Of a stretch of 64,000 bases of DNA, positions 26,274-36,744 are shown one piece after another. Below the pieces are notes generated by a model that was given only the letters and a program-made list of their open reading frames with translations, made no database searches and was not told the origin of the DNA. Both the position numbers and the translations under genes were made by a program. This stretch comes from Streptomyces sp. NRRL S-646 (GTDB lineage: Bacteria > Actinomycetota > Actinomycetes > Streptomycetales > Streptomycetaceae). Within the stretch, counting starts at the first letter, position 1; each line of letters starts with the position of its first letter. The stretch covers positions 653,365-717,364 of the forward strand of contig NZ_JODC01000008.1 of NCBI RefSeq assembly GCF_000720765.1, in the 5' to 3' direction.

Positions 26274-27025
26274 CGGACCGCGGCCTCCAGACCGGCCAGA
26301 GCCTGGCGGTAGAACCGCGGCCCGTAGGAAACCCTCGCCACACCCAGCTCGCGGAGCTTGACCAGGCTCAGCACTCCGGGCCTGGTGTTGCCGTTGACCG
26401 GCCCGGGCAGCTCGGCGACCAGCGTGGCGATGTCCCGCTCGTCGCCGACACCGATCGGGTAGACACAGTCGGCCCCGGCCGCCAGGTAGCGGCGGCCCCG
26501 GCGGATCGCCTCCGCGACCTGGTCGTCCTCGGCCACACCGGACGCCGGCAGGAAGACGTCGACACGGGCGTTGATCACGATCGGAATCTCGACGTCCTCC
26601 GCGGCGGATCGGACGGCCGCCAGCCGCTCGGCCTGTGCACCGGCGTCGACGAGTCCGCCCGCGCGGTGGTCGGTGTCCTCCAGGTTGCAGCCGGCCACGC
26701 CGATTTCCAGCAGCCGGTCAACGAATTCCCGCGGCGGCAGGCCGTATCCGGCCTCGGCGTCCACGGTGACGGGAACCGCCACAGCACGGGCGATCCGGCC
26801 CGCCAGCGCGAACATCTCCGGCCACGGAGCGGCTTCGCCGTCCGGGTAGCCGAGCATCGCCGCGAACGCGGCGCTGCTGGTGGCGATCGCGGGGAACCCG
26901 GCCTCAGTGATGACCTTGGCGCTGGCCGCGTCCCACGCGTTCGGCAGCACGAGCATCTCGTCGGCGTGATGCAGTTCGCGCAGCTGCGCGGCATACGCCT
27001 TCAAGTCCTTGTTCTCAAGCGGCAT
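26255..27025 (-). CDS. Isocitrate lyase / PEP mutase superfamily enzyme
   Basis: A 256-residue alpha/beta barrel of the isocitrate lyase/PEP mutase family (ADEMLVLPNAWDAASAKVIT, ATSSAAFAAMLGYPDGE, VTVDAEAGYG with metal-binding Asp/Glu, CNLEDTDH). The KKCGH loop of true isocitrate lyases is not seen, so it is closer to the short oxaloacetate-decarboxylase or C-C lyase branch. It starts inside the end of the SDR gene (11-base overlap), implying one mRNA. The substrate is unknown, probably a 2-oxo or 2-hydroxy acid. Confidence 0.85.
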   Translation of the reverse strand: MPLENKDLKAYAAQLRELHHADEMLVLPNAWDAASAKVITEAGFPAIATSSAAFAAMLGYPDGEAAPWPEMFALAGRIARAVAVPVTVDAEAGYGLPPREFVDRLLEIGVAGCNLEDTDHRAGGLVDAGAQAERLAAVRSAAEDVEIPIVINARVDVFLPASGVAEDDQVAEAIRRGRRYLAAGADCVYPIGVGDERDIATLVAELPGPVNGNTRPGVLSLVKLRELGVARVSYGPRFYRQALAGLEAAVRQDLLA

Positions 27026-27737
27026 TGTCGCTCCCCAGCAGTGCCATGTTCTGGTGTTCGAGCGCCTTGACCGGGCCGTTGCGCCAGCCCTCGGCCAGCG
27101 CCGCCGACATCGGGTCGGGGAAGATCTCGTCCTCGCCGTTCTCGACGCCGTCGACGATGGCCCGCGCAACGTCGGCCGGCGAGGACTTCGGGATGTCCCA
27201 GTCGCGGATCATGTCCGTGTCCACAGGCCCGGGCAGCACGGCGTGCACGGCTACGCCCTGCCGTGCCAATAGGGCACGCAGCGACTGGGACAGGGAGAAC
27301 GCGGCTGCCTTGGAAATCGCGTACGCCGGGGTGATCGGCACCGTAGCGAGCGACGCGAGCGACAGCACGTTGACGATCGCTCCCCGCGAGCGGACGAGCA
27401 GCGGCTGGAAGGCCCGGGTCACGGCGTAGGTGCCGAAGAGGTTGACGGCGAGATGCTGTTCGAGCGCGGAAACCTCGCTCAGGTCGTCGATCAGCGCCAC
27501 CCCGGCGTTGTTGATCAGTACGTCGAGCTCGGTCACGCTCTCGGCGGCTGCCTGCACCTGCGCCGCGTCGGTCACGTCAAGGATGACGGACGTGACCCTG
27601 GGGTCCGGATACGCCACGGGTCGGCGTGCAGCGGCGTAGACGCGCCTCGCGCCGCGCCGCAGAGCTTCCTCCACCAGCGCCTGGCCGATGCCGCGGCTGG
27701 CGCCTGTCACGAGAACCGTCTTGTCGGTGATGGTCAT
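27015..27737 (-). CDS. Short-chain dehydrogenase/reductase
   Basis: A 240-residue classical SDR. The cofactor motif is VTGASRGIG (TGxxxGxG), NNAG is present (LINNAGVAL), and the catalytic Ser-Tyr-Lys set is in NVLSLASLA and YAISKAA. It is first in a two-gene unit with the PEP-mutase-like gene and divergent from the sigma factor gene 104 bases away. The substrate is unknown. Confidence 0.9.
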   Translation of the reverse strand: MTITDKTVLVTGASRGIGQALVEEALRRGARRVYAAARRPVAYPDPRVTSVILDVTDAAQVQAAAESVTELDVLINNAGVALIDDLSEVSALEQHLAVNLFGTYAVTRAFQPLLVRSRGAIVNVLSLASLATVPITPAYAISKAAAFSLSQSLRALLARQGVAVHAVLPGPVDTDMIRDWDIPKSSPADVARAIVDGVENGEDEIFPDPMSAALAEGWRNGPVKALEHQNMALLGSDNAA

Positions 27738-27841
27738 GCCACTACTGACACGGCCCCCACCGAAAACTGGGCGCTCCGACAGCGACCAGTTCCGCCAGCC
27801 ACCGGTGTCAGTACAGGGGAGGATCCAGACGGAGGTGTCGG

Positions 27842-28819
<978 letters not shown>

Positions 28820-28904
28820 GACCTGTCCGGGCGATCTCTGGGCGACCCTCAGCTGCTGGTGGCCTCTCCTGCAACAATGCCGCGGTGCGACGCTGGGCGT
28901 TGGG

Positions 28905-29147
28905 ATGGGGAAAGGAGTCGCGTTGGTCCTTGTTGGAGTGCTCGCACTGCTCGTGGGCGGCGCTTTCATGGCGGTGGCATGCGGCTGCCGCGGTGTCGAC
29001 GTATGGGTGTGGGACTGGGCGCCCTTGGTAACCAGGCAGCGGACCCGGTACGGAACGCCCTGGAGGAGCCTTACCACCATGCGAATATGGTTCGGGGTCG
29101 CGGGAGTCTTCTTTCTGGTGGGCGGGCTGCACTCCCTGGTGCGCTGA
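28905..29147 (+). CDS. Small two-helix membrane protein
   Basis: An 80-residue protein with a hydrophobic N-terminal helix (VALVLVGVLALLVGGAFMAV) and a second one at the end (IWFGVAGVFFLVGGLHSLV), separated by a basic loop. No family is recognised. The start ATG follows a weak GGGATGGGGA stretch. Composition supports a real membrane protein, but the call is uncertain. Confidence 0.5.
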   Translation: MGKGVALVLVGVLALLVGGAFMAVACGCRGVDVWVWDWAPLVTRQRTRYGTPWRSLTTMRIWFGVAGVFFLVGGLHSLVR

Positions 29148-29239
29148 CAGCAACGGCAGTTAACGGTGTGCTCGATTCCCGCGTCACTCAAGCCACCTCG
29201 CCCCATACCGGGACGGCACATCTAGGATCCGTCGGCCGA

Positions 29240-30160
29240 TCATGTGCGGAGCCAGATGACCAGGGCTGCTGCGGTGGCGGTGCCGAGGAAGACGTAGCCG
29301 CGTTTGTCGTAGCGAGTCGCCACGGCCCGGGATTGCTTCAGTCTGTTGATAGCTCGCTCGACGGTGTTGCGCTTCTTGTACCGCTCGTCGTCGAAGCCAG
29401 GCGGCCGTCCGCCGCGTGATCCCCTTCGCAGGCGGGCGGCTTGGCTGTCGGTCTTCTCCGGGATGGTGTGCCGGATGCCCCGGCGCCGCAGGTGCCTGCG
29501 GCACAGCCCGTGCTGTAGGCCTTGTCGGCGGCGAGGCTGTCGGGTTTCGTGCGCGATCTGCCCGGTCCGACTCTCTGAACGCGGATCTTTGCCAGCACGG
29601 CCTGGAACTGCGTGCAGTCCGCCCGCTGTCCGCTGGTGACGATCAGGGACAGCGGGCGGCAGCGGCCGTCGGCACTCAGGTGGAGCTTGCTGGTGAACCC
29701 GCCGCGCGAACGGCCCAGTCCCTCACTCCTGCACCACCTCCGCCAGGCGGGCGAGCAGGCTCTGCCACGGTGTCTCGCCCTGGTGTTCCGCCGCTTCGGC
29801 CCCCTTTGACGCGGGCGTCGGCGGCGGGTAGATCCGGGCGCCGGCCGCATGCTGATGAGCGCGCACGATGGTGGAGTCCACCGCGATGTCCCAGTCGATC
29901 TCCCCCGCGGCATCGGCCGCGGCTTGCACCTGCTGCAGCAAGCGTTCCCAGGTGCCGTCGGCCGACCAGAGCCGATGACGTTCATAGACCGTCTTCCACG
30001 GCCCGAACCGCTCCGGCAGATCCCGCCATTGAACGCCCGTCCGTACCCGGTGCAGAATCCCGTCGATCACCTGACGGTGATCCCGCCACCGGCCACAACG
30101 ACCATTGCTGACCGGCAGAAACGGCTCAAGCCGCTCCCACTCAGCATCCGTCCGGTGACA
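29240..30160 (-). pseudogene. IS5-family (IS427-like) transposase, two frame changes
   Basis: Read on the minus strand, DAEWERLEPFLPVSNGRCGR and WRDHRQVIDGILHRVRTGVQ open a DUF4096-type transposase that continues to IDWDIAVDSTIVRAHQHAAG. A frame change near 29720 leads to EGLGRSRGGFTSKLHLSADG, and another near 29510 to RYKKRNTVERAINRLKQSRA and the end at WLRT. One change may be the programmed frameshift usual in IS427-group elements; the second looks like damage. No ATG fits the start well. Terminal inverted repeats could not be identified confidently; one end lies at the truncated tnpB. Confidence 0.78.
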
Positions 30161-30907
30161 GTGATCAAGGACAGCGCGGGCCGATACTTCGCGTCGTTCG
30201 TCGTGGAGACCGGCCCGTCAGAGGCGCTGCCCGCCACGACGCCCGAGGTCGGCATTGACCTGGGGCTCGGGCACTTCGCCGTCCTCTCGGACGGCACGAA
30301 GATCGACAGCCCCCGCTTCCTGCGCCGGGCGGAGAAGCGCCTCAAGCGCACACACCAGTCCCTCAGCCGCAAGGCGAAGGGGCCAGAATACAGGGAGAAG
30401 GCCCAGCTTCACGTCGCCCGCGCTCACGCACGGGTGGCCGACGCACGCCGCGAGTTCCACCACCAGCTCTCCACCAGGCTGATCCGCGAAAACCAAGCCA
30501 TCGCGGTGGAAGACCTGGCGGTCAAGGGACTCGCCCGTACACGCCTGGCCAAGTCCATCCACGACGCCGGATGGGCGCAGTTCACGGCCATGTTGGAATA
30601 CAAGGCCGCACGGTACGGGCGCACCTTCGTGCGCATCGGCCGGTTCGAGCCGACCTCTCAGGTCTGCTCGGCATGCGGCGTCAAGGACGGCCTCAAGCCT
30701 CTGAACGTCCGCGTGTGGACATGCCAGGAGTGCGGGGCCGTCCTGGACCGCGACATCAACGCGGCGGTCAACGTCGCCAACGCCGCCGGACTGGCGGTAT
30801 CAGCCTGCGGAGCGCAGATGAGACAGGTACCCGTACCGGCACAGCGCGGTGAAGCAGGAACCCACCGAGACGGTCAGCCGACCGTGGTAGGAATCCCCGG
30901 CCTTTAG
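30155..30907 (+). pseudogene. tnpB, 5'-truncated by the IS5-family element
   Basis: From GTG 30155 a 250-residue frame carries the whole RuvC core of TnpB: RuvC-I Asp in TPEVGIDLGLGHFAVLSDGT, the arginine-rich helix RRAEKRLKRTHQSLSRKAKG, RuvC-II Glu in QAIAVEDLAVKGLARTRLAK, the zinc ribbon CSACGVKDG...CQECG and RuvC-III Asp in LDRDINAAVNVANAAG. The N-terminal domains needed for guide RNA and TAM recognition are gone, replaced by the transposase start. The final codons overlap the right-end hairpin. Whether a shortened protein is made is unknown. Confidence 0.82.
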
Positions 30908-30914
30908 GCCGGGG
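30895..30914 (+). repeat. Right-end hairpin of the truncated tnpB element
   Basis: A perfect 8-base-pair stem (CCCCGGCC / GGCCGGGG) with loop TTTA includes the TAG stop of tnpB and is followed by AGCGGAAGTCAA. Such a hairpin is the subterminal right-end structure of IS200/IS605 elements and the 3' scaffold of the omega-RNA. Confidence 0.65.
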
Positions 30915-30932
30915 AGCGGAAGTCAATGCCCT

Positions 30933-31916
30933 TCAGACGAGGTGCGTCTCGTCGACCACGTATCCGCGCCGCTTGTCCACCACGTTGCGCAGCGGCCGGC
31001 CCTCGATGTGCCGGCTGAGGTTGTCGAGGAACAGCTCGACGAGCGCCTCCCGCTCGCCGGTGGTCTCGCCCGCCGTGTGCGGGGAGATCACCACGCCGGG
31101 CATGTCCCACAGGGGTGATTCGGCAGGCAGCGGTTCCTGGGCGAACACGTCCAGGGCTGCGCCGGCGAGCCGTCCGGCGAAGAGGTGGTCGACCAGCGCC
31201 TCCTCGTCGACGAGTCCGCCCCGGCCTACGTTGATCAGCCGCGCCCCCGGCTTCATGGCGGCGAGCACGGGGGTGTCGACCATGCCCCGGGTGTCCTGGG
31301 TGAGGGGGGCTGCCAGGACGACGTAGTCCGCTTCTGTCAGGGCGGAGCGCAGGGTCGTCGCACCGTGAACCGTGCCGAAGTCGGGGTCGTCCGTGCGGGA
31401 CTTGCGGCCCGCACCGCTCACCCGCATCCCGACGGCGCGCAACAGCCGGGCGATGGCCCGGCCGATCGGCCCCGTCCCCCAGACCAGCACGGTGCGTCCG
31501 GTGATGCCGTCACTGGGGCGCGGACGCCACTCGCGGCGCCGCTGGTGCTCCCACGTGCCGGGGAAGTCCTTGGCCAGGGCAAGGATCAGGCCCAGGACGT
31601 ACTCGGCGGTCGGCTGCTCGTAGACCCCGCGGGCGTTGGTCAGGACAACGTGCGGATCGTCCACCAGAGCGGGGAACAGGAAGGAGTCCACGCCCGCGGA
31701 GGACGCGTGGACCCAGCGGGGTGCCTTCTGCGGATCGTCGGGCCACGCCTCCCGGACGGCCGGGGTGATGGTCACCCAGGCCAGCAGGACGTCGGCGCCG
31801 GGAAGGAGGTGGGGCAGTTCCTCCTCGGTGGCGTAGACGGCGTCCGCGAGGCTTTCGATGCGTGCGGTGGCGGGGGGCCGGTTGCCGCGGTAGAGGACGA
31901 CGAGTCGGTCGCGCAT
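30933..31916 (-). CDS. D-2-hydroxyacid dehydrogenase
   Basis: A 327-residue NAD(P)-dependent dehydrogenase of the D-isomer 2-hydroxyacid family (glyoxylate/hydroxypyruvate reductase-like). The cofactor site is VWGTGPIGRAIA (Gly147, 149, 152) and the catalytic residues are Arg232 in NVGRGG, Glu261 in QEPLP and His280 in SPHTAGE. It starts one base after the stop of the aldehyde dehydrogenase gene, so it is the last gene of that operon. It probably reduces a 2-oxo acid or glyoxylate from amine breakdown (inference). Confidence 0.9.
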   Translation of the reverse strand: MRDRLVVLYRGNRPPATARIESLADAVYATEEELPHLLPGADVLLAWVTITPAVREAWPDDPQKAPRWVHASSAGVDSFLFPALVDDPHVVLTNARGVYEQPTAEYVLGLILALAKDFPGTWEHQRRREWRPRPSDGITGRTVLVWGTGPIGRAIARLLRAVGMRVSGAGRKSRTDDPDFGTVHGATTLRSALTEADYVVLAAPLTQDTRGMVDTPVLAAMKPGARLINVGRGGLVDEEALVDHLFAGRLAGAALDVFAQEPLPAESPLWDMPGVVISPHTAGETTGEREALVELFLDNLSRHIEGRPLRNVVDKRRGYVVDETHLV

Positions 31917-31917
31917 G

Positions 31918-33369
31918 TCAGGCTCCGACGGGGACGGCCAGGTACTTGTACTCCAGGAACTCGTCGATGCCGACGCGTCCGCCTTCGCGGCCCAGGCCGG
32001 ACTGCTTGACGCCGCCGAAGGGAGCGGCGGGGTTGGAGACCAGTCCGGTGTTGATGCCGATCATGCCGCTTTCGAGGCGTTCGGCGACACGCAGGGCACG
32101 GTCGAGGTTCTGGGTGAACAGGTAGGCGGCCAGACCGAATTCGGTGTCGTTGGCGGCGGCGACGGCCTCGTCCTCGGTCTCGAAGGTGCGGATCGCGGCG
32201 ACGGGGCCGAAGATCTCGGTGTCGATGATCGCGGAGTCGGGGGCGATACCGGTGAGGACGGTGGGCGGGTAGAAGCAGCCCGGGCCTTCGGGAAGCTCAC
32301 CGCCGGTCAGGACGGTGGCGCCCCGCTTGACGGCGTCCCGCACCAGGTCGTGTGCCTTGCTGCGGCCGGCGTTGTCGATGAGGGGGCCGACGTCGGTACC
32401 GGGTTCGGTGCCGGGCCCGACGGTGAGAGCGGCCATGCGTGCGGCGAGGCGGGAGGCGAACTCCTCGGCGACGGAGGTGTGGACGAAGATGCGGTTGGCG
32501 GCGCAGCAGGACTCGCCCATGTTGCGCATCTTGGCGACCATCGTGCCCTCGACGGCCACGTCGAGGTCGGCGTCTGCGAAGACGATGAGAGGAGCGTTGC
32601 CGCCCAGTTCCATGGAGGTGCGGATGACGGTGTCGGCGCACTGGGCCAGCAGGATCCGGCCGACCTGGGTGGAGCCGGTGAAGGAGAGCTTGCGGATCTG
32701 CCCGCCGCGCAGGAGGGGTTCGACGACGCCGGCGGCGTCGGTGGTGGTGACGATGTTGAGCACACCGGCCGGCAGACCCGCTTCGGTGAGGATCTCCGCC
32801 AGGGCGAGGCTGGACAGGGGGGTCTGAGGGGCGGGTTTGAGGACGATGGTGCAGCCGGCGGCGATGGCGGGGCCGATCTTGCGGGTGCCCATCGCCAGGG
32901 GGAAGTTCCAGGGGGTGATGAGCAGGCAGGGGCCGACGGGCTGACGGGTGACCAGCAGGCGGTTCCTGCCGTCGGGGGCGGTCATCATGTCGCCGTCGAC
33001 ACGGACGGCTTCCTCGGAGAACCAGCGGAAGAACTCCGCCGCGTAGGCGACTTCGGCACGCGCCTCGGCCAGGGGCTTGCCCATCTCCAGGGTCATCAGC
33101 AGCGCGAGGTCCTCGGTGCGCGCGATGATGATGTCGTAGGCGCGGCGGAGGATTTCGCTGCGCACCCGGGGCGCGGTGGCGGCCCAGGCGGCCTGCGCGG
33201 CGACCGCCGCCTCGACGGCACGACGGCCGTCGGCCGGTGAGGCATCGGCGACCTGGCACAGTTCCTCGCCGGTGGCCGGGTCGTCGACGGACAGGGTCCG
33301 GCCGGACTCCGCGTCCTGCCAATCGCCGCCGATGAACAGCTGCTTGGGAACATCACGGACGACAGTCAT
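31918..33369 (-). CDS. NAD(P)-dependent succinate-semialdehyde dehydrogenase-like
   Basis: A 483-residue aldehyde dehydrogenase of the GabD type. The general base is Glu254 in MELGGNAP and the nucleophile Cys288 in RNMGESCCAANR; PWNFP and FTGSTQVGR form the cofactor region. AAGGAG lies before ATG 33369. Located between the DadA/PuuB-like oxidase and the hydroxyacid dehydrogenase, it fits oxidation of an aldehyde released by amine oxidation, as in GABA or polyamine catabolism. The precise aldehyde is not certain. Confidence 0.9.
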   Translation of the reverse strand: MTVVRDVPKQLFIGGDWQDAESGRTLSVDDPATGEELCQVADASPADGRRAVEAAVAAQAAWAATAPRVRSEILRRAYDIIIARTEDLALLMTLEMGKPLAEARAEVAYAAEFFRWFSEEAVRVDGDMMTAPDGRNRLLVTRQPVGPCLLITPWNFPLAMGTRKIGPAIAAGCTIVLKPAPQTPLSSLALAEILTEAGLPAGVLNIVTTTDAAGVVEPLLRGGQIRKLSFTGSTQVGRILLAQCADTVIRTSMELGGNAPLIVFADADLDVAVEGTMVAKMRNMGESCCAANRIFVHTSVAEEFASRLAARMAALTVGPGTEPGTDVGPLIDNAGRSKAHDLVRDAVKRGATVLTGGELPEGPGCFYPPTVLTGIAPDSAIIDTEIFGPVAAIRTFETEDEAVAAANDTEFGLAAYLFTQNLDRALRVAERLESGMIGINTGLVSNPAAPFGGVKQSGLGREGGRVGIDEFLEYKYLAVPVGA

Positions 33370-33410
33370 TGTGGGTATCTCCTTGTAGGTGTAGAGCGGC
33401 TGCCGACCGG

Positions 33411-34691
33411 TCAGCGGATGCGGTCGAGCGTCTTGTAGTAGGCGCCCGCGAAGGGCAGGAACCAGGCGGTGCCGTTGTAGAGGGGGATGCGGGGCGGGGC
33501 GATGTCGCGGACGGGGTTGACCTCGGGGTGGCCGTCCATCACCTCGGCCATGACGTGCCCCATGTGGGTGGCCATCTGCACGCCGTGGCCGGCGTATCCC
33601 ATGGAGTAGTGGACGCCGTCCTCGGTCTGCCCGGCGTGCACGATGCGGTCCATGGCGAAGCCGACGGAGCCGCCCCACACGTACTCGATCCTGGTGCGGG
33701 AGAGCTGGGGGAAGATCCCGCACATCTCACGGAACAGGACGGCCCCGCTTTTCTTGTCCGAGGTCGGGTCGGACGGTGCGAAGCGGGCGCGGCCGCCGAA
33801 CAGCAGCCGGTTGTCCGGGGTGAGCCGGAAGTAGTGGCAGACCTTGTTGGAGTCGACGATGAGGCGGGCCTTGGGGATGATGTCCCGGGCGAGCTCCTCG
33901 CCGAGCGGCTCCGTGACGATGATGAAACTTCCCACGCAGACCTGCTGGCGGCGCAGCCACGGGAAGTTCTTGTCGGTGTAGGCGTCGGTGGCCATCATGA
34001 CCTGCCCGGTACGGATGACACCGCGCGCGGTGCTGACCTCGAACCGGCCGGCGGAGGTACGCCGTATGCCGATGGCCGCGTTGCGCTCGTGGATCTCGAC
34101 ACCGGCGCGCTCGCACGCCTCGGCCATACCGCGCACGAAGCGGCCGACGTGCAGTGCGGCGCTGAACGGGTCGAGCAGGCCGCCGTGGTAGGCGTCGGAT
34201 CCGATCTCGGAACGCAGCTCGGCCTTGCCGATCAGAGTGGTCTCGTGTCCGAAGTACTTGGCCAGGTCGCGTTGTTGGGCCTTCTTGCTCTCGAAGTGGA
34301 CGGGGCGGGACGCGACACCCAGGCGTCCGACGCGGCGGAACTGGCAGTCGATGGACTCCTCGTTCACGAGCCGCTCGACGGTGTCCACGGCCTCGCCGTA
34401 GGAGTTGTAGATCTCACGGGCCCGTTCGAGGCCGTACCGGCGGATGGCCTGGCGTACTCCGATGGTGAAGCCCAGGTTGGCCATACCGCCGTTGCGGGCG
34501 GAGGCACCGGAGCCGACCTGGTCCTTCTCGACGAGGGTGACGCGGGCGCCCTTGCGAGCGCAGTGGAGGGCGGTGGACAGACCCGTCAGGCCGGCGCCGA
34601 CGACCACCAGGTCGGTGTCCTCGGTCAGCGGCTTGCCTGATCGGTCGGGAAATGCCCCGGCGGTTTCTATCCAGTAGGGAATCGTCTTCAT
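33411..34691 (-). CDS. FAD-dependent amine/amino acid oxidase (DadA/PuuB-like)
   Basis: A 426-residue flavoprotein of the DAO family. The FAD motif is LVVVGAGLTGLSTALHCARK (residues about 27-46), followed by ASARNGGMANLGFTIGV typical of gamma-glutamylputrescine oxidases, and the C-terminal flavin contact region MGYAGHGVQMATHMG. No signal peptide is seen. It would oxidise a secondary or primary amine to an aldehyde and ammonia with H2O2 or electron transfer. The adjacent dehydrogenases would take the product. Confidence 0.86.
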   Translation of the reverse strand: MKTIPYWIETAGAFPDRSGKPLTEDTDLVVVGAGLTGLSTALHCARKGARVTLVEKDQVGSGASARNGGMANLGFTIGVRQAIRRYGLERAREIYNSYGEAVDTVERLVNEESIDCQFRRVGRLGVASRPVHFESKKAQQRDLAKYFGHETTLIGKAELRSEIGSDAYHGGLLDPFSAALHVGRFVRGMAEACERAGVEIHERNAAIGIRRTSAGRFEVSTARGVIRTGQVMMATDAYTDKNFPWLRRQQVCVGSFIIVTEPLGEELARDIIPKARLIVDSNKVCHYFRLTPDNRLLFGGRARFAPSDPTSDKKSGAVLFREMCGIFPQLSRTRIEYVWGGSVGFAMDRIVHAGQTEDGVHYSMGYAGHGVQMATHMGHVMAEVMDGHPEVNPVRDIAPPRIPLYNGTAWFLPFAGAYYKTLDRIR

Positions 34692-34763
34692 GTCGCGTCC
34701 TTAGCGGGGAGTTTCGAAGTGGGGGGCGGCCGGGCACCACCAGGGGCCCGGCCGGTGGCGCTG

Positions 34764-34960
34764 TCAGCGCTGGCGCGGCCCGTGCCGGCGGAAGGCTCGG
34801 GTGAGGGGTTCTACGGGCAGGACGTTCTGGCCGTCCCGTTGGCCGCCGAGTTTGCGGACGAGGGCGACCAGGGCGATGAGGAGCGCGCTGACGACGGTGA
34901 CGGTCAGTTCCACGTCGAACTGGAGGGTGTTGAAGACCAGGACCGGTAGGGTGCGGAAGT
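34764..34960 (-). pseudogene. ABC transporter permease, C-terminal remnant
   Basis: A minus-strand open frame ending with TGA 34764 reads RTLPVLVFNTLQFDVELTVT and VVSALLIALVALVRKLGGQR, the last membrane helix and tail of an iron/polyamine-type ABC permease. The upstream part is missing: an in-frame stop occurs at about 34970 and no start fits. It lies between the DadA-like and GlnQ-like genes and shows that a second importer once stood here. Confidence 0.65.
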
Positions 34961-35031
34961 TACGTCACCCGCAGTCGGCCGGCGTCTTCTCCGGGCTCGT
35001 GCCGAACCGCTGCCGCGTGTCCGGGCCGCTT

Positions 35032-35799
35032 CTACAGCACCCTTTCGAGGAAAGCCTGGGTTCGCTTCTCCCGGGGATTGGCCAGCACTTCGCGTGCGTC
35101 GCCGCGTTCGACTGCGATGCCTTCGTCCATGAAGAGCACTTCGTCAGCGACCTCGCGGGCGAAGCCCATCTCGTGCGTGACGACCAGCATGGTCATTCCG
35201 TTGCCGGCGAGGTTGCGCATGACAGCGAGTACTTCGCCCACACGCTCCGGGTCCAATGCGCTGGTGGGTTCGTCGAACAGCATGATGGTGGGTTCCATGG
35301 CGAGCGCGCGGGCGATGGCCACGCGTTGCTGCTGGCCGCCGGAGAGTTGAGCGGGGTACTTGTGGCCGCACCCCTCCAGGCCGACCTTGGCCAGCAGTTC
35401 TCGCGCCTGCTCTCGGCAGGTGGCGCGGTCCTTCTTCTTCACCAGCACCGGTCCGGACATGACATTGCTCTCGGCGGTCATGTTGGGGAACAGGTTGAAC
35501 TGCTGGAAGACCATGCCGATACGGGCGCGCTGCTCGGCCAGCCGTTGCGGGCGGACCGCGTGGTATGCGTCGTCCTTCTCGACATATCCGAAGTCCTCTC
35601 CGTTGACCCGCAGGACTCCGCGGTCGACGGTCTCCAGCCCGTTGATGCACCGCAGCAGTGTGGATTTGCCGGATCCGCTCGGCCCGATGATGCAGGAGAT
35701 CTCGCCTGCCGCGACGGTCAGGTCGATGTCACGCAGGACCTGGTGACGTCCGAAGCTCTTGCACAGCTTGCGTGCGACGATCGTTCCGTCGGCGTTCAC
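35032..35799 (-). CDS. Polar amino-acid ABC transporter ATPase (GlnQ-like)
   Basis: A 255-residue ABC ATPase. Walker A is GPSGSGKST (residues 39-47), the signature is [15 protein letters not shown] and Walker B is [14 protein letters not shown], with the His switch in [14 protein letters not shown]. It begins at a GTG that overlaps the permease stop (GTGA). It powers the importer formed with the two genes upstream. The DPE/VGEVL sequence is typical of the PAAT family for polar amino acids. Confidence 0.95.
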   Translation of the reverse strand: MNADGTIVARKLCKSFGRHQVLRDIDLTVAAGEISCIIGPSGSGKSTLLRCINGLETVDRGVLRVNGEDFGYVEKDDAYHAVRPQRLAEQRARIGMVFQQFNLFPNMTAESNVMSGPVLVKKKDRATCREQARELLAKVGLEGCGHKYPAQLSGGQQQRVAIARALAMEPTIMLFDEPTSALDPERVGEVLAVMRNLAGNGMTMLVVTHEMGFAREVADEVLFMDEGIAVERGDAREVLANPREKRTQAFLERVL

Positions 35800-36743
35800 A
35801 GGAGGGACTCCCTCGTGGTGGGAACTGGCTGGCCGGCCGCGGTGGCGGCTGGGGTCAGCCGTGCCCGGGTCGAGCGGGAGAAACGGCGCTCGATCATGGA
35901 CTGCGGCACGCTCAGCACCAGCGTCATGATCAGATACCAGAGGCTGGCCACGATCAGCAGCGGGATCGTCTGGTAGTTGCGGGCGTAGATCGACTGTGCG
36001 CTGTTCAGCAGGTCGGCGACGCCGAGCACACTCACCAGCGAGGTCTCCTTGAGCATGCCGATCACCTGGTTGCCGGTGGCCGGGATGACCGCCGGCATGG
36101 TCTGCGGGATGATCACATGCCGGAGCTTGGTGAACCCCGACATGCCCAAGGACTCCGCCGCCTCGTGTTGTCCGCGACTGACCGAGGCGAACCCGCCGCG
36201 GATGATCTCGGACATGTAGGCGGCCTGGTTGAGCGTCAGCCCCACGATGGCCGCGGTCATCGGCGTCATGATTGCGTTCACGTTCACCGGTGTGGAGATG
36301 TCGGTGAACGGGATGCCGATCGAGAGGTGCGGGTACAGCGCCGCGATGTTGAACCAGAAGACCAGCTGCACGAGCACCGGGGTGCCGCGGAAGAAGGTGA
36401 TGTAGAGCTGGGCGAGCCCGGAGACGGGCCGCTGGTGCGACATGCGCATCACCGCCAGCACCAGCCCGAGCAGCGTGCCCAGGGCCATGCTCGCCACGGT
36501 CAGGAGGAGCGTGATCAGCAGGCCGTTGAGGATGGTTTCAGTGGTGAAGTAGCTGAACACCACCGGCCAGCGATAGTTCTCGTTCGTCACCGCGGTCCAC
36601 ACCAGACCGGCGACGATCGCGATCGCGACGGCCCAGGCGACATAGTCGCGCGGACGTTTCGGCGTGATCCGCTTCTTTTCTTCGGCCAGCAGTTGTGACA
36701 CCGGTCGGCTCCTGGTCTTCGTACCGATCAGATCCGTGGACAT
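35796..36743 (-). CDS. Polar amino-acid ABC transporter permease
   Basis: A 315-residue inner-membrane permease of the HisM/GlnP family. A long cytosolic start (about 40 residues) is followed by helices and the EAA loop [20 protein letters not shown], which docks the ATPase; [17 protein letters not shown] is the family signature. It starts one base after the binding-protein stop and overlaps the ATPase start. It probably forms a homodimer. Confidence 0.93.
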   Translation of the reverse strand: MSTDLIGTKTRSRPVSQLLAEEKKRITPKRPRDYVAWAVAIAIVAGLVWTAVTNENYRWPVVFSYFTTETILNGLLITLLLTVASMALGTLLGLVLAVMRMSHQRPVSGLAQLYITFFRGTPVLVQLVFWFNIAALYPHLSIGIPFTDISTPVNVNAIMTPMTAAIVGLTLNQAAYMSEIIRGGFASVSRGQHEAAESLGMSGFTKLRHVIIPQTMPAVIPATGNQVIGMLKETSLVSVLGVADLLNSAQSIYARNYQTIPLLIVASLWYLIMTLVLSVPQSMIERRFSRSTRARLTPAATAAGQPVPTTRESLL

Positions 36744-36744
36744 G

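Noticed and set aside
31915..33240. 441-codon plus-strand open frame
   Set aside because: Antisense shadow of the aldehyde dehydrogenase, Gly/Asp-rich with no family signature.
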